Both the position numbers and the translations under genes were made by a program. Under the pieces are notes generated by a model that searched no databases, was not told the origin of the DNA, and worked only from the letters and a program-made list of their open reading frames with translations. Of a DNA stretch of 64,000 bases, positions 7,015-15,115 are shown one piece after another (within the stretch, counting starts at the first letter, position 1; every line of letters starts with the position of its first letter). The stretch covers positions 103,709 to 167,708 of the forward strand of contig JBAZFB010000002.1 in the NCBI GenBank assembly GCA_041653595.1, written 5' to 3'. The DNA is from Candidatus Omnitrophota bacterium. Lineage in GTDB: Bacteria > Omnitrophota > Gorgyraeia > Pluralincolimonadales > Pluralincolimonadaceae.

Positions 7015-7028
7015 AGTTTGCCTCCTTT

Positions 7029-7526
7029 TTATTGTTTAGACAGGTGTTTATCTATGTATTCCATAAGCATGTTCTGGTGTTTCTTTTCGGTTTCCAGGAA
7101 CTCAATGCCGACTAGGAAGGTCCGCTTGCCGTCTTTATCGAGGCGCTCAATGCCGTTACAACCCTCGCACCAGGCGATCTTTCCCCTTAATTTTATGGCT
7201 TCTTTTGAGTTTGGCACCGAGATCTCCATATCGATCAGAGAGTCTTTCGGCAGTAGTTCGAATACCAAAATGGAAATACCCGACTTGCTTATGTTTTTTG
7301 TGTTGGTCATAAAATCGGATCTCGCGGCAGGGATGAGGTTGTATTTAAGGTCGAGTTCGGTATCGAAACGTTCGCATCTCCTTCTCTCCTTCTCTCCTGC
7401 GCAGTATTCCTCGACCTTCCCGCGCGTGGCGTATTTCTCGTTTCTCTTCCTCTCTTCCTTGCACGAGAGGATATAGATCACGAAAAAGACGGCCGCCGTT
7501 AGAATGAAAACGAGTATGATGTTCAT
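7029..7526 (-). CDS. Membrane-anchored PilZ-domain c-di-GMP receptor
   Basis: A 165-residue protein with one N-terminal membrane helix (residues 2-20) and a PilZ domain from about residue 47. Both c-di-GMP contact motifs are visible: the arginine-rich switch EKERRRCERFD and the NISKSGISI version of (D/N)xSxxG. With no output domain it probably signals by binding a partner at the membrane. It starts almost on the transcription start of its own promoter, with no ribosome-binding site, and is followed after 14 bases by the IMPase-like gene. Confidence 0.85.
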   Translation of the reverse strand: MNIILVFILTAAVFFVIYILSCKEERKRNEKYATRGKVEEYCAGEKERRRCERFDTELDLKYNLIPAARSDFMTNTKNISKSGISILVFELLPKDSLIDMEISVPNSKEAIKLRGKIAWCEGCNGIERLDKDGKRTFLVGIEFLETEKKHQNMLMEYIDKHLSKQ

Positions 7527-7535
7527 TTGATTTAG

Positions 7536-7564
7536 AGTATATACGTTATTTTATCGCCTGTCAA
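7536..7564 (-). promoter_or_regulatory. Promoter of the PilZ gene
   Basis: On the minus strand TTGACA (7559-7564) and TATACT (7536-7541) are 17 bases apart. The predicted start point is about 7529, three or four bases before the ATG at 7526, giving a nearly leaderless mRNA. Confidence 0.75.
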
Positions 7565-7574
7565 TGGATTGCGG

Positions 7575-9755
7575 CTATACAGTCCAGGTCCGGGATTCGT
7601 AATCCGGCCCCGGGAGCCATATCTCTATCTCCCCGGACTCCGGGCAGCGTTCTATCACGGTGCCGGCGGTCTCGACCGTAACCGTCAGCTTTAACAGGTC
7701 TCCCGGCCCGGCCTTGATATCTTCGAATTTTATAGCCAATTCCAGTATCTTATCATAGGCGACGGCGGCGTCTCTTTTTACCTCTGCCCATGTCCCGTCT
7801 TTCACCTTTTCGGATATTACATATTGCGGATCCTTGCTGTTGCGCAAAAGCGGCGCGGAAACCTTTATTCCTTTTTCCTGGAACAAGAGGTTAAGGTTGA
7901 ATTCTTCTTTATGTCCGTTCTCCTTGTCCAGGGGAATATCAAACCGTAAATAAAGGGCCTCCGGATCGAAACCGAAATATATCTGTTTTATTATCGTTTC
8001 CGACTGGTGCATAGTGCCGCCGCGCTTGCTGGTATCGATCAGGCCCGCGTTTATCCATTCGAAATAGTTCGTGTCCATTCCGTCTATCACGGGTTTTGTG
8101 AAACCGTATGGTTCCCTTATGATCTTCGCCTTCTTTGCCCTTATCGGCAAGGATAGGTACTCGGGAGGTTCTTTGCCTATCAGGATGTAGACATTCGCGA
8201 GGTGCGACCTGAAGAGCCGGTCGAATTCCTCATCGTTGGCCGAGGAATTGTCATCACCGTACCACCAGTTCCAGTCGCTTCCCTCGGCTACGTAGATCTC
8301 TTTCCAGGCCTTCCGGAGGGTATCGGGGTCAGGCTGTTGCTTCTCGTAGTCCTTAAGGACGCTCCTGGTCTCTGAGAGATATTCCCACGCTTTATTCTTT
8401 TCCTCGTGTCCTATCCATATGCAGAAGTTAGCGTTTATCCATGAGCCCGGATGGAGCCTGTTGAGCTTATCCTGCGCCGGGAACTCGTCCAGGTATTCCG
8501 AGACCGTTACGAATTTTAAAGCCGGGTCGTTCGAAGCGTTCCTGTATAAACAGTTAAGGAAGTCGCCGCCGTCGTTAGGATAAAATTCCCACGCGTTCTC
8601 TCCGTCAAGGATTATAGGGACAAGATACGGGACTTTGGATCTCGGGAGCCTCTCCTTGATCGCGCGCAGGCGGTTTAGCAGGTCTCCCGCGGCATTTTCC
8701 GCGCTCCAGCTCTGGTATGCGAAGCCTATAGAATCCGATAAGGCCCTGTCCCTGAATATGAGCGATAATCCGCCCTGCTTTCTTTCAAACATATACGGCC
8801 TGTAGAGGGCTTCCTGCGTTTTTTCCCTCCCGAGCGACCTGAAGAGTATCTCTTCGTCCGTAGCGGCCCATTTGAGTCCCGCGTCTATTATAAGGTCTGC
8901 GGCCTGTTCGCTTACCGACCCCTCTGAAGGCCACATGCCCCTCGGCGGCCTTCCGAACTTCTCCGTATAGAATTTTACCGCCATATCTAACTGCGCCTTG
9001 GCGTCTTCCGGATGGCGGAAATTTATCTTGGGCAGCCTGATCTCCGGATAGGATATCTTTGCCGCGTCGGAATCGCACAGTAAAGGCAGTATCGGGTGGA
9101 AGAACGGTGAAACCGACACCTCTATGCCGCCCTTCTCCTGCATATCCTTGTAGGTAGGTATTATTTCCCGCATGATCCCTAGCTGCTTTTCCATGACCAG
9201 CTTCTTGTCTTCTTCGGAAAAGTACTTCCCTTTCCTGACAAGTTCCTTGAGTTGGGAGTCTTTTTCCCTGAAAACGGGGTCGATCCACGCCAGGTTGAAA
9301 AGCAGCTGGAGATCGGTGAAATCCTGGGGGGTGAAACGCTTGGCAGCGGATGAAGCGTCTTCGGAAGAAAAATGTCTCCCCCTTTTTACCAGCAGGTCGT
9401 AATATCCCGGGAAGGGTTTTATCATCGTATCCCAATTCGCCATAAAGAAATTGCGCAGGATAAAAAGTTTTTCCTGTTCGGTAAGGTCGGCGGGTTTCTT
9501 CAGGGTAAGCTCATAGGACCTGTCTTTTTTCGAGCCGGGATCAAGCATATCCTCTATCTGTTCGATAAGTGACGGAACGAGATTAAAGGTCTGGTGGATA
9601 CGCGGGAAACCCTGCAGGATCTTTACCATGTCCAGATAATCCTTGACGGCATGGAGCCGGACCCACGGCATGACCGTCTCCCCGGTAACGAGGTTTCTAT
9701 AGAAGGGCTGGTGCATGTGCCAGACAATGGCTATATATAGAGGAGAATCAGACAT
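7575..9755 (-). CDS. Glycoside hydrolase family 57 alpha-amylase/4-alpha-glucanotransferase-like
   Basis: A 726-residue cytoplasmic GH57 enzyme, with no signal peptide. The first GH57 motif HMHQP is at residues 13-17, the nucleophile motif GMWPSEGSVSEQ near residue 278, and the acid/base region KWAATDEEILF near residue 300. The C-terminal ~190 residues form a separate beta domain, as in COG1449-type members. These enzymes act on alpha-glucans such as glycogen. The exact reaction cannot be told by eye. Start ATG 9755 has AAAGGA in front. It lies downstream of the porin, beyond that gene's terminator and two further hairpins. Confidence 0.88.
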   Translation of the reverse strand: MSDSPLYIAIVWHMHQPFYRNLVTGETVMPWVRLHAVKDYLDMVKILQGFPRIHQTFNLVPSLIEQIEDMLDPGSKKDRSYELTLKKPADLTEQEKLFILRNFFMANWDTMIKPFPGYYDLLVKRGRHFSSEDASSAAKRFTPQDFTDLQLLFNLAWIDPVFREKDSQLKELVRKGKYFSEEDKKLVMEKQLGIMREIIPTYKDMQEKGGIEVSVSPFFHPILPLLCDSDAAKISYPEIRLPKINFRHPEDAKAQLDMAVKFYTEKFGRPPRGMWPSEGSVSEQAADLIIDAGLKWAATDEEILFRSLGREKTQEALYRPYMFERKQGGLSLIFRDRALSDSIGFAYQSWSAENAAGDLLNRLRAIKERLPRSKVPYLVPIILDGENAWEFYPNDGGDFLNCLYRNASNDPALKFVTVSEYLDEFPAQDKLNRLHPGSWINANFCIWIGHEEKNKAWEYLSETRSVLKDYEKQQPDPDTLRKAWKEIYVAEGSDWNWWYGDDNSSANDEEFDRLFRSHLANVYILIGKEPPEYLSLPIRAKKAKIIREPYGFTKPVIDGMDTNYFEWINAGLIDTSKRGGTMHQSETIIKQIYFGFDPEALYLRFDIPLDKENGHKEEFNLNLLFQEKGIKVSAPLLRNSKDPQYVISEKVKDGTWAEVKRDAAVAYDKILELAIKFEDIKAGPGDLLKLTVTVETAGTVIERCPESGEIEIWLPGPDYESRTWTV

Positions 9756-9790
9756 GAAGGTCCTTTAAGTTATTCCTGCTCGCTATGTAT

Positions 9791-9849
9791 GGTGAAATTA
9801 TCGAAGATAATTTCACCGCGCTCGTAGGGATTATCCGCTTCGCGGATAA
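9791..9849 (-). promoter_or_regulatory. Two hairpins in the GH57 upstream region
   Basis: A perfect 12-pair stem spans 9791-9817 (arms GGTGAAATTATC and GATAATTTCACC, 3-base loop) and an 8-pair stem spans 9831-9849 (arms TTATCCGC and GCGGATAA, 3-base loop). They stand between the porin terminator and the GH57 ribosome-binding site, so they could control readthrough, mRNA stability or translation. They have no sequence likeness to a known riboswitch. Confidence 0.5.
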
Positions 9850-9884
9850 AAAAACCCCCTGGGGTTTTCGCCCCAGGGGGTTTT
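9848..9884 (-). terminator. Intrinsic terminator of the porin gene
   Basis: A 14-pair stem (9851-9864 with 9871-9884, CCCCCTGGGG core, loop of six) is followed on the minus strand by a run of T's. It begins 15 bases after the porin stop. Confidence 0.92.
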
Positions 9885-9898
9885 CCATCTAACTGATG

Positions 9899-11497
9899 TT
9901 AGAAGGTTACTTTCACACCGCCAGTCACGATCACAGCAGGGGTCGTGCTCTTGGTGAAACCATCATTGTTGTTGCTATAGAACGTCTCCGGAACGAACAC
10001 GGCGCCAGTTAGATCGAACTGGACATCTTCCGTGTAATCGTACAGGATCGTCGTATCGACCTCATCACCGAGGTTCCTGCTTCTTCCGTCGACCGGTTTC
10101 TTCTCGGTCCAGAAGTGCAGCCATCTCGCCTTGATTGAGAGGTCGTCCATCGGTTTCAATCCGCCATCGATGTACATGGTTATCGCGTCTGTTGAACCTG
10201 ACGGATCTTTCATGTCTAACGTCGAGTAGATGTTACCACCGATGTTGTTGAACGCAGCCTGCTGACCGGCCATGTAACCGCGGATCATGGACAGGGAGTT
10301 GCCCCTGAACATCGGATCCCACGCGGTCCACTTGCCGCTGTTGCCGGCGTTCTGGCCTGAAAGAATTTCGACGCCTAAGCCTAAATTAGGTTTGTAGGCG
10401 ACTTCTTTCCAGGTATAGTTACCATAGGCATTGATAGCCCAGGCCAACTTGCCTCTGTTGATCGAGCCGTTATCGGTGCCTTTGCCCCACGGACCTTCAG
10501 AGTCCTTGAGCTGGCCCCACTGTAACGCGCCTTCACCGGAAAGTACGAGGTTCTCGATCGGATCGATATCACCCCTCATACCGAATACATGTGTTTCTTC
10601 CTTCTCGTATACCCTAGCTCCTACGCCCGGAACGGACTGGTCCAATATGAAACCGCCGAACGCGGCGCCGGTCGCTGTGTAATCGACTGTGTCAATCAAT
10701 CCCATGTCATCGTTCAAGCCGGGATTATACTTGAAGAAGTAGTAAGCTTCGGCCTTCGCATTGTACTGGTCGAACTTGTATGCGACATTGGCACCGGCCA
10801 ACTCTTCATCGACTCTCGCGGTTCCGGTCTGGCTGATCTTCGAATAGATAGCATCAACCGTCCACGGATCCAGGTCTAAGGTCGCGCGTATAGCGTCATA
10901 ATAGGTAGCGTCGCTAAACTGCAAACCGTTAGGACCGCCCGGCGTGACGAGCTGGTTTCCACCGCCTAAGTTGAAACGGTCAACCGCTAGATCTTGCTGG
11001 GGTAACCCGAATGTATTCTGCGGGTCCCTGAAGATACCAGGTCCGACTATGAAACCGTTACCGAATTTCAGGTCCTGACGTCCGACCTTCAATGTCAACG
11101 GCTGATAGAAGAACTCTTTCAGCGTTACGAACGCCTTGTTCACCTGTACGCCGTCACCAAGAATGGCATTGTTGCCCCACTTGGTCTGGTTTGACAGAAC
11201 GATCGAAGCCGAGACGTTATCGGTCAGGTCAGAATCCACTCCGACCTTTATGGTCGAGAGAATGAAGGATTCTGAATCTTCGTTTATGGAGTTGCCTGAA
11301 CCGGCTATCTGAGGCATAGGAGGAGCAAAGCGCCTTGCTGTGCTTTCTTCGCTCTTTGACGCTAGGTCAAAGTTGCTCATATAGATAGCCTGTTCCTCTA
11401 CGGAACCGCTAACTTTAATGTTCTGTACCGCAGCGAACGTAGGAGCCGCTATCGCGACTACTATCGCAGCTACGAAGAGAACTTTCATTAACTTCAT
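9899..11497 (-). CDS. Major outer-membrane porin, alginate-export/OprP-like beta barrel
   Basis: A 532-residue exported protein. Signal peptide: residues 1-22 (MKLMKVLFVAAIVVAIAAPTFA, cleaved after Ala). The rest alternates polar and hydrophobic residues typical of beta strands, with long acidic loops, and ends in VTGGVKVTF, the terminal aromatic signal for BAM-mediated insertion. 'LKVGRQDLKFGNGFIVGPGIFRDPQNTF' resembles the strand-turn pattern of alginate-export (AlgE-type) porins. A consensus promoter, long leader, ribosome site (AAGGAG) and strong private terminator point to an abundant single-gene transcript. Substrate is unknown. Confidence 0.8.
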   Translation of the reverse strand: MKLMKVLFVAAIVVAIAAPTFAAVQNIKVSGSVEEQAIYMSNFDLASKSEESTARRFAPPMPQIAGSGNSINEDSESFILSTIKVGVDSDLTDNVSASIVLSNQTKWGNNAILGDGVQVNKAFVTLKEFFYQPLTLKVGRQDLKFGNGFIVGPGIFRDPQNTFGLPQQDLAVDRFNLGGGNQLVTPGGPNGLQFSDATYYDAIRATLDLDPWTVDAIYSKISQTGTARVDEELAGANVAYKFDQYNAKAEAYYFFKYNPGLNDDMGLIDTVDYTATGAAFGGFILDQSVPGVGARVYEKEETHVFGMRGDIDPIENLVLSGEGALQWGQLKDSEGPWGKGTDNGSINRGKLAWAINAYGNYTWKEVAYKPNLGLGVEILSGQNAGNSGKWTAWDPMFRGNSLSMIRGYMAGQQAAFNNIGGNIYSTLDMKDPSGSTDAITMYIDGGLKPMDDLSIKARWLHFWTEKKPVDGRSRNLGDEVDTTILYDYTEDVQFDLTGAVFVPETFYSNNNDGFTKSTTPAVIVTGGVKVTF

Positions 11498-11579
11498 TTT
11501 CGAATCTCCTTGGTTAAGTTATATTCTGAAACAGGTTTAAAAAACAAACCCACGTATTTTCCATTTATATTGCTTATCA

Positions 11580-11615
11580 TCATGATTTTGATAGCTTCCG
11601 GCGTTTTAAGTTCAT
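11580..11615 (-). CDS. Short upstream ORF in the porin leader
   Basis: Eleven codons (M-N-L-K-R-R-K-L-S-K-S then TGA) start at 11615, directly behind a very strong GAGAGGAGGG. It is strongly basic and lies in the 170-base porin leader. It could be a leader peptide coupling translation to expression, or a chance ORF beside a structural ribosome-binding sequence. Confidence 0.35.
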   Translation of the reverse strand: MNLKRRKLSKS

Positions 11616-11673
11616 CCCTCCTCTCTCGCCATGTCTGAAACCATCCATGATGGTAGAGCCCAACTTTGTGCTT

Positions 11674-11702
11674 AAATTAACATAATAGGGGGTGTTTGTC
11701 AA
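11674..11702 (-). promoter_or_regulatory. Porin promoter
   Basis: TTGACA (11697-11702) and TAATTT (11674-11679) are 17 bases apart on the minus strand. The start would be near 11667, so the leader is about 170 bases. The leader holds a small stem (ACCATC/GATGGT) and the short ORF at 11580-11615; nothing else is recognised between 11498 and 11783 apart from the stem at 11737-11754. Confidence 0.7.
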
Positions 11703-11736
11703 GCATTTTTTGCTGTTTTTAGGGTATTTTTTAATG

Positions 11737-11754
11737 AACCGCCGACGGGCGGTT
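11737..11754 (-). other. Stem-loop after the PDZ gene
   Basis: AACCGCC/GGCGGTT with a 4-base loop, 30 bases past the PDZ-protein stop. No T-run follows on the minus strand, so it is at best a weak or Rho-associated end signal. Confidence 0.4.
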
Positions 11755-11783
11755 TATGGCCTTCAGGGCGCTCCCGTAAGCTT

Positions 11784-12710
11784 CTATTTTCTTTCCATCT
11801 CCACGGAACGTTGGATCACTATCTTGAGCTTGGAAGATTCGTCGCCGCTTATGAGCGCTGCCGCTTCGTCGACTGACATACCGGATACGGATTTCCCGTC
11901 GATCGAGACGATCTTGTCCTTCGACTTTATGCCGGAAAGGTCGGCCGGTTCACCCACTATGACGCTGTTGATCAGGAGGTCGTTGCCTGCGGCATCCAGG
12001 AATATCCCCACCCCGACGAAAGAATGTTTCTGGTAGTCGATCTTTTTCCTGGTAAGTTCGCATTCCCTCTGTACGAGGAAAACAAAAGCGGTATTATCTC
12101 CCTTAGAAAGGTAGTCGGTTATCTCTTCAAGGGATTTTCCGCCGGCGGCCATATCATTGATCTGTATTATTTCGTCTTTCGGCCTTAACCCAACGGCTTC
12201 CGCTTTTCCGCCGGAGGCGACATTGGACAGGGCTATCGTGCCGTTTGAAGGGTCGATGGTGAAGCCGAACCCGCTTTTGACCTTGTCCTTCTTTTCGGCC
12301 GCTTCTCTCTCCCTCTGTTCCAGCTCTCTCCTTTTCTTCGCCTCAGCTTCGCCCTTGATCTTTTCCGCTTTTGCGAGCGCGTCTTTCGCAGGCTGGTAAT
12401 CCGCGTTCGCCCGGAGGGCTTTATTAAATTGTTCTATGGCGGCATCTAAATTATTTGCAGCGAGGCACTGGTTCCCGAGGTTGACGAGGTTCTCTTCCGC
12501 GGGTATTTTTTTTATTTCCGCGATCATGTCCTTATTGACCTTCATCGTGCCGATCTTGATCTTTACGTTGTAATAGTCATTTCCTTCTTCGGTAATTACC
12601 CCTTCGATCTTCCTGCCGTCATTTAAGATGATAGTATCGGCGCGGGCCGCAGGCCTAAGGCAGGCCCCCAAGACACAAACGGCAAATACAAAGACAAGGA
12701 TCCTTCGCAT
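11784..12710 (-). CDS. Exported TPR and double-PDZ envelope protein
   Basis: About 308 residues. I choose ATG 12710 (MRRILVFVF) over an upstream ATG at 12767 because AAAGGAGT stands 7 bases before it and the hydrophobic signal then begins at the N-terminus. The signal ends at LGAC (possible lipobox) or ARA-D (signal peptidase I). Next comes a small beta domain (DTIILNDGRKIEGVI), TPR-like helices (NLVNLGNQCLAANNLDAAIEQFNKAL), a charged coiled coil (KRRELEQREREAAEKK), and two PDZ domains (around GFGFTID..GLRPKDEIIQIND and SFVGVGI..GIKSKDKIVSIDG). No protease domain is present, so it is probably a scaffold in the periplasm. Confidence 0.78.
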   Translation of the reverse strand: MRRILVFVFAVCVLGACLRPAARADTIILNDGRKIEGVITEEGNDYYNVKIKIGTMKVNKDMIAEIKKIPAEENLVNLGNQCLAANNLDAAIEQFNKALRANADYQPAKDALAKAEKIKGEAEAKKRRELEQREREAAEKKDKVKSGFGFTIDPSNGTIALSNVASGGKAEAVGLRPKDEIIQINDMAAGGKSLEEITDYLSKGDNTAFVFLVQRECELTRKKIDYQKHSFVGVGIFLDAAGNDLLINSVIVGEPADLSGIKSKDKIVSIDGKSVSGMSVDEAAALISGDESSKLKIVIQRSVEMERK

Positions 12711-12775
12711 CTTAAACTCCTTTCTATTCCCCCGAAGATGCCTCGGCAGCCGTCTTCGGATCATCATCGAATCCT

Positions 12776-12804
12776 ATTATAGTGATATCATCCGGAATTC
12801 GCAA
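12776..12804 (-). promoter_or_regulatory. Promoter of the PDZ-protein gene
   Basis: TTGCGA (12799-12804) and a perfect TATAAT (12776-12781) are 17 bases apart on the minus strand. The leader carries a stem CCGAAGA/TCTTCGG (12732-12738 with 12753-12759) shortly before the ribosome-binding site. Confidence 0.65.
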
Positions 12805-12870
12805 CTCATTTTCCGGGATATCATTTTGGCGCGGCTTCCTTAAGACAAACTCGGGGCGGCCGTCAAGCGT

Positions 12871-13326
12871 TTACTTTAAGGGTGATTTCGGTTTTTCGGA
12901 TTTCGGGCCTACGGAGATGGTGATCGTGGATTTGGTCCTGTTGCCTTCTATTACAACGATGCAGTTTTGTCCGGGTTTTTCGAAACTCATCTGTTTCAAC
13001 CCGAATTCTATTGTGTTAATCGGCTGCCAATTGTAAACGGGCATATTCTGTTTATAGAACTGCATGACGGATTCCTGCCCGGCCTTGCCCTCGTATCTCA
13101 GGACGCCTGCCCTTACGGATTCGGTCTGGAATATGAATGATTCTTTGGAGAGTTGCGAAAAACCCGCGGGTACGGGAATATCGTCAAATCTCAGTAGCGG
13201 GGAAACGGCAAGATTTTTTTCAACGGCGGATGACCCCTGGCCGGTCGTAGCGCAGCCGCCGGCAGACAGGGTGATCAGTGGAATCAGAAAAAAATAGATC
13301 GCGACGCGAAAACAGGGTCTTTTCAT
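12871..13326 (-). CDS. Lipoprotein of unknown function
   Basis: A 151-residue protein with a lipoprotein signal: a hydrophobic stretch to residue 24 and lipobox SAGGC, then CATTGQGSS. The mature part (FDDIPVPAGFSQL, then SVMQFYKQNMPVYNWQPI) resembles small envelope lipoproteins whose central unit pairs 'P.p.g' with a 'yy...m...gW' motif, a pattern I know from conserved bacterial lipoproteins without known activity. It has its own promoter and lies between the TIGR04073-like gene and the PDZ-protein gene, in a block of envelope genes. Confidence 0.75.
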   Translation of the reverse strand: MKRPCFRVAIYFFLIPLITLSAGGCATTGQGSSAVEKNLAVSPLLRFDDIPVPAGFSQLSKESFIFQTESVRAGVLRYEGKAGQESVMQFYKQNMPVYNWQPINTIEFGLKQMSFEKPGQNCIVVIEGNRTKSTITISVGPKSEKPKSPLK

Positions 13327-13374
13327 CTTTTCCCATAGTAAGAGAGGGACAGAATTTCTTCCATCCCTCTATTT

Positions 13375-13403
13375 ATTATAATGTCCTATAGGAACTGTAT
13401 TAA
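13375..13403 (-). promoter_or_regulatory. Probable promoter of the lipoprotein gene
   Basis: TTAATA (13398-13403) and TATAAT (13375-13380), 17-base spacer, minus strand. The leader has a stem AGAGGGA/TCCCTCT (13343-13349 with 13364-13370). Confidence 0.5.
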
Positions 13404-13409
13404 CTGATG

Positions 13410-13745
13410 TTATTTCGTCGGCTGTCCGATGAATTCTGGGTTCAACCAGGTTTTTTCATACGGAGGAATCGGGAACGTTACGGTGTCAAAAAGACCAGAG
13501 GCCGTCCTGACTATACCCTTAACCGTTCCTTTCAGGCCACCAACGATGACGCCGAATACCGGATTGCTCTCCTTTATCGACTTATCCATCGCGATAGGGA
13601 TCTCAACCCAACCTGTCGCAAAGTTGGCTAAACCTCTGCGCAGTTTGCTTCCGGCATTAGCAGCATAGCTCGGTACTGCCATTCCGATAAGCAATGATAT
13701 AACAAAGAGTACCAGCACCATTTTCCATACGTTGTTCTTGAACAT
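13410..13745 (-). CDS. Small secreted protein, exosortase-associated TIGR04073-like
   Basis: A 111-residue precursor starting at ATG 13745 (MFKNNVWKMVL), preceded by GAGGAGGTGA; an upstream ATG at 13787 would bury the signal peptide. The signal peptide ends at SYA-A. The mature protein (KLRRGLANFATGWVEIPIAM, then GVIVGGLKGTVKGIVRTASGLFDTVTFPIP) matches what I recall of the TIGR04073 family, named for co-occurrence with exosortase systems: a glycine-rich amphipathic helix and a proline-rich end. No exosortase gene or PEP-CTERM tail is visible in this window. Function unknown; the strong promoter suggests abundance. Confidence 0.7.
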   Translation of the reverse strand: MFKNNVWKMVLVLFVISLLIGMAVPSYAANAGSKLRRGLANFATGWVEIPIAMDKSIKESNPVFGVIVGGLKGTVKGIVRTASGLFDTVTFPIPPYEKTWLNPEFIGQPTK

Positions 13746-13787
13746 GATTTTTTGTGTCACCTCCTCTCGGTTAACATCATTGAGCAA

Positions 13788-13816
13788 AATATAGCATAGT
13801 AGTAATTTTTTGTCAA
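13788..13816 (-). promoter_or_regulatory. Strong promoter of the TIGR04073-like gene
   Basis: Perfect TTGACA (13811-13816) and TATATT (13788-13793), 17-base spacer on the minus strand; the leader is about 35 bases. Confidence 0.75.
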
Positions 13817-13824
13817 TAAAAAAA

Positions 13825-14466
13825 TTATAAATTGACTAAAAGTGACAAAGAATTGATAAAAATCGCCTTTATTTGAACGGCCGAAAGCCCGCACCCCATA
13901 AGGATATTTTCCGCCATGTCTTCCGTGATCAGGTCTTCCGGATCGTGTGAGTCGGTATTTAAGACGAGCTTTGCCCTCGCCTGCGCGGCGACGCGGGCGA
14001 CATGCCCGTTCGTGAGCGAATGGCCGTTTTTTGCCGTTATCTCAAGATATATGCCGCGTTTCGCGGCGGTCCTGGCGTCTTTTAACGTTATGAGGCCGGG
14101 ATGGGCGAGAATGTTTATATCGCATTCGAGCGCCGCAGCGTTCGTCCCGGGTATGACCGGCTCGACTATCGTCTCTCCGTGGACTAAAATTAATTTTATG
14201 CCGTTGGCGCGCGCGTATGTCACGAGTCCCCGCAGGTCTTTGGGCGGGACATGGGTGAGCTCTATCCCCGGAACCACTTTTATCTTCGATGATGTAAGGA
14301 CCTTGGCCGCTTTGACTAACCTCGGTACGAGAAAATCGATATTGGAGGCGTCGGCGTGGTCGGCCAGGCCAATGCCCTTATAGCCGACAGCGTAAGCCCT
14401 CCTCACTAATTCCGACGGCAGGAGCGACCCGTCGCTTAATAATGTATGCGTGTGGAAGTCTATCAT
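13825..14466 (-). CDS. PHP-domain phosphoesterase, histidinol-phosphatase type
   Basis: A 213-residue PHP-superfamily metal-dependent phosphoesterase. Metal ligands are visible at DFHTHTLLSDG (residues 3-13), GLADHAD, PGIELTH, VHGE, ILAHPGL and NTDSHDP near the C-terminus. Similar stand-alone proteins hydrolyse histidinol phosphate or act on nucleotides or nucleic-acid ends; no histidine-synthesis genes are near, so the substrate is open. It follows tRNA-Arg by 34 bases and is probably transcribed with sigma factor, apt and tRNA. Confidence 0.82.
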   Translation of the reverse strand: MIDFHTHTLLSDGSLLPSELVRRAYAVGYKGIGLADHADASNIDFLVPRLVKAAKVLTSSKIKVVPGIELTHVPPKDLRGLVTYARANGIKLILVHGETIVEPVIPGTNAAALECDINILAHPGLITLKDARTAAKRGIYLEITAKNGHSLTNGHVARVAAQARAKLVLNTDSHDPEDLITEDMAENILMGCGLSAVQIKAIFINSLSLLVNL

Positions 14467-14500
14467 AAAAGGGACCTTTCGTTATCGTCCTTGGTATATC

Positions 14501-14577
14501 TGGTGGGCCTGAGAGGACTCGAACCTCCCGCACGCGGTTTAGGAAACCGCTGCTCTATCCAGATGAGCTACAGGCCC
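14501..14577 (-). tRNA. tRNA-Arg (anticodon CCT)
   Basis: A 77-base cloverleaf on the minus strand. The acceptor stem GGGCCTG pairs with CAGGCCC, the anticodon arm is GCGGT-TTCCTAA-ACCGC with CCT as anticodon, the T arm has GGTTCGAGTCC, and CCA is encoded. It starts 4 bases after the apt stop, so it is likely cut from a longer transcript. Confidence 0.96.
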
Positions 14578-14581
14578 GGAA

Positions 14582-15115
14582 CTAAAATTCTATCAGCGAG
14601 AAGATCCGGTGATCCTTAAGGCGTTCACGGCCTTTAAGGAATGTCAATTCGATGAGGAAAGCGACCTCGACTATCTTGCCCCCCATCTTTTCGATGAGGC
14701 CGGATACGGCGCTCATCGTGCCGCCTGTCGCCAGCAAGTCGTCGATCAGCAGGACATTGTCACCGGGGTTTATCGCGTCCTTGTGTATCTCGAGCGAATC
14801 GGTCCCGTATTCCAATGCGTACTCGACCCTGTGCGTCTCATGCGGCAATTTGCCTTTTTTGCGGACCGGGACGAGGCCGGCGCCTAGTTTATAGGCTATG
14901 GCGCTGCCGAAGATGAAGCCCCTCGCCTCGATCGAGACTACCTTGTCTATCTTCTTTCCTTTATATCTTTCAACGAGGCAGTCTATCGCCTCCTGAAATT
15001 TCCTGCCGTCCTTGAGGAGAGTGGTGATATCCTTGAATATTATACCCTTCTTCGGGAAATCGGGTATATCGCGGATCGACTTTTTCAGTTCTTCAACGAT
15101 CTTAGGATTATCCAT
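14582..15115 (-). CDS. apt: Adenine phosphoribosyltransferase
   Basis: A 177-residue enzyme making AMP from adenine and PRPP (purine salvage, cytoplasm). The family opening PDFPKKGIIFKDITTLL and the PRPP-binding loop VLLIDDLLATGGTM are intact, as is the flexible-loop region RKKGKLPHET. Length is typical. The start overlaps the stop of the sigma-factor gene by one base, and tRNA-Arg follows four bases after its stop, so it belongs to the sigma factor transcript. Confidence 0.95.
   Translation of the reverse strand: MDNPKIVEELKKSIRDIPDFPKKGIIFKDITTLLKDGRKFQEAIDCLVERYKGKKIDKVVSIEARGFIFGSAIAYKLGAGLVPVRKKGKLPHETHRVEYALEYGTDSLEIHKDAINPGDNVLLIDDLLATGGTMSAVSGLIEKMGGKIVEVAFLIELTFLKGRERLKDHRIFSLIEF

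Noticed and set aside
11737..11754. Intrinsic terminator after the PDZ gene
   Set aside because: The stem is good but no T-run follows in the direction of transcription, so it is kept only as a stem-loop.
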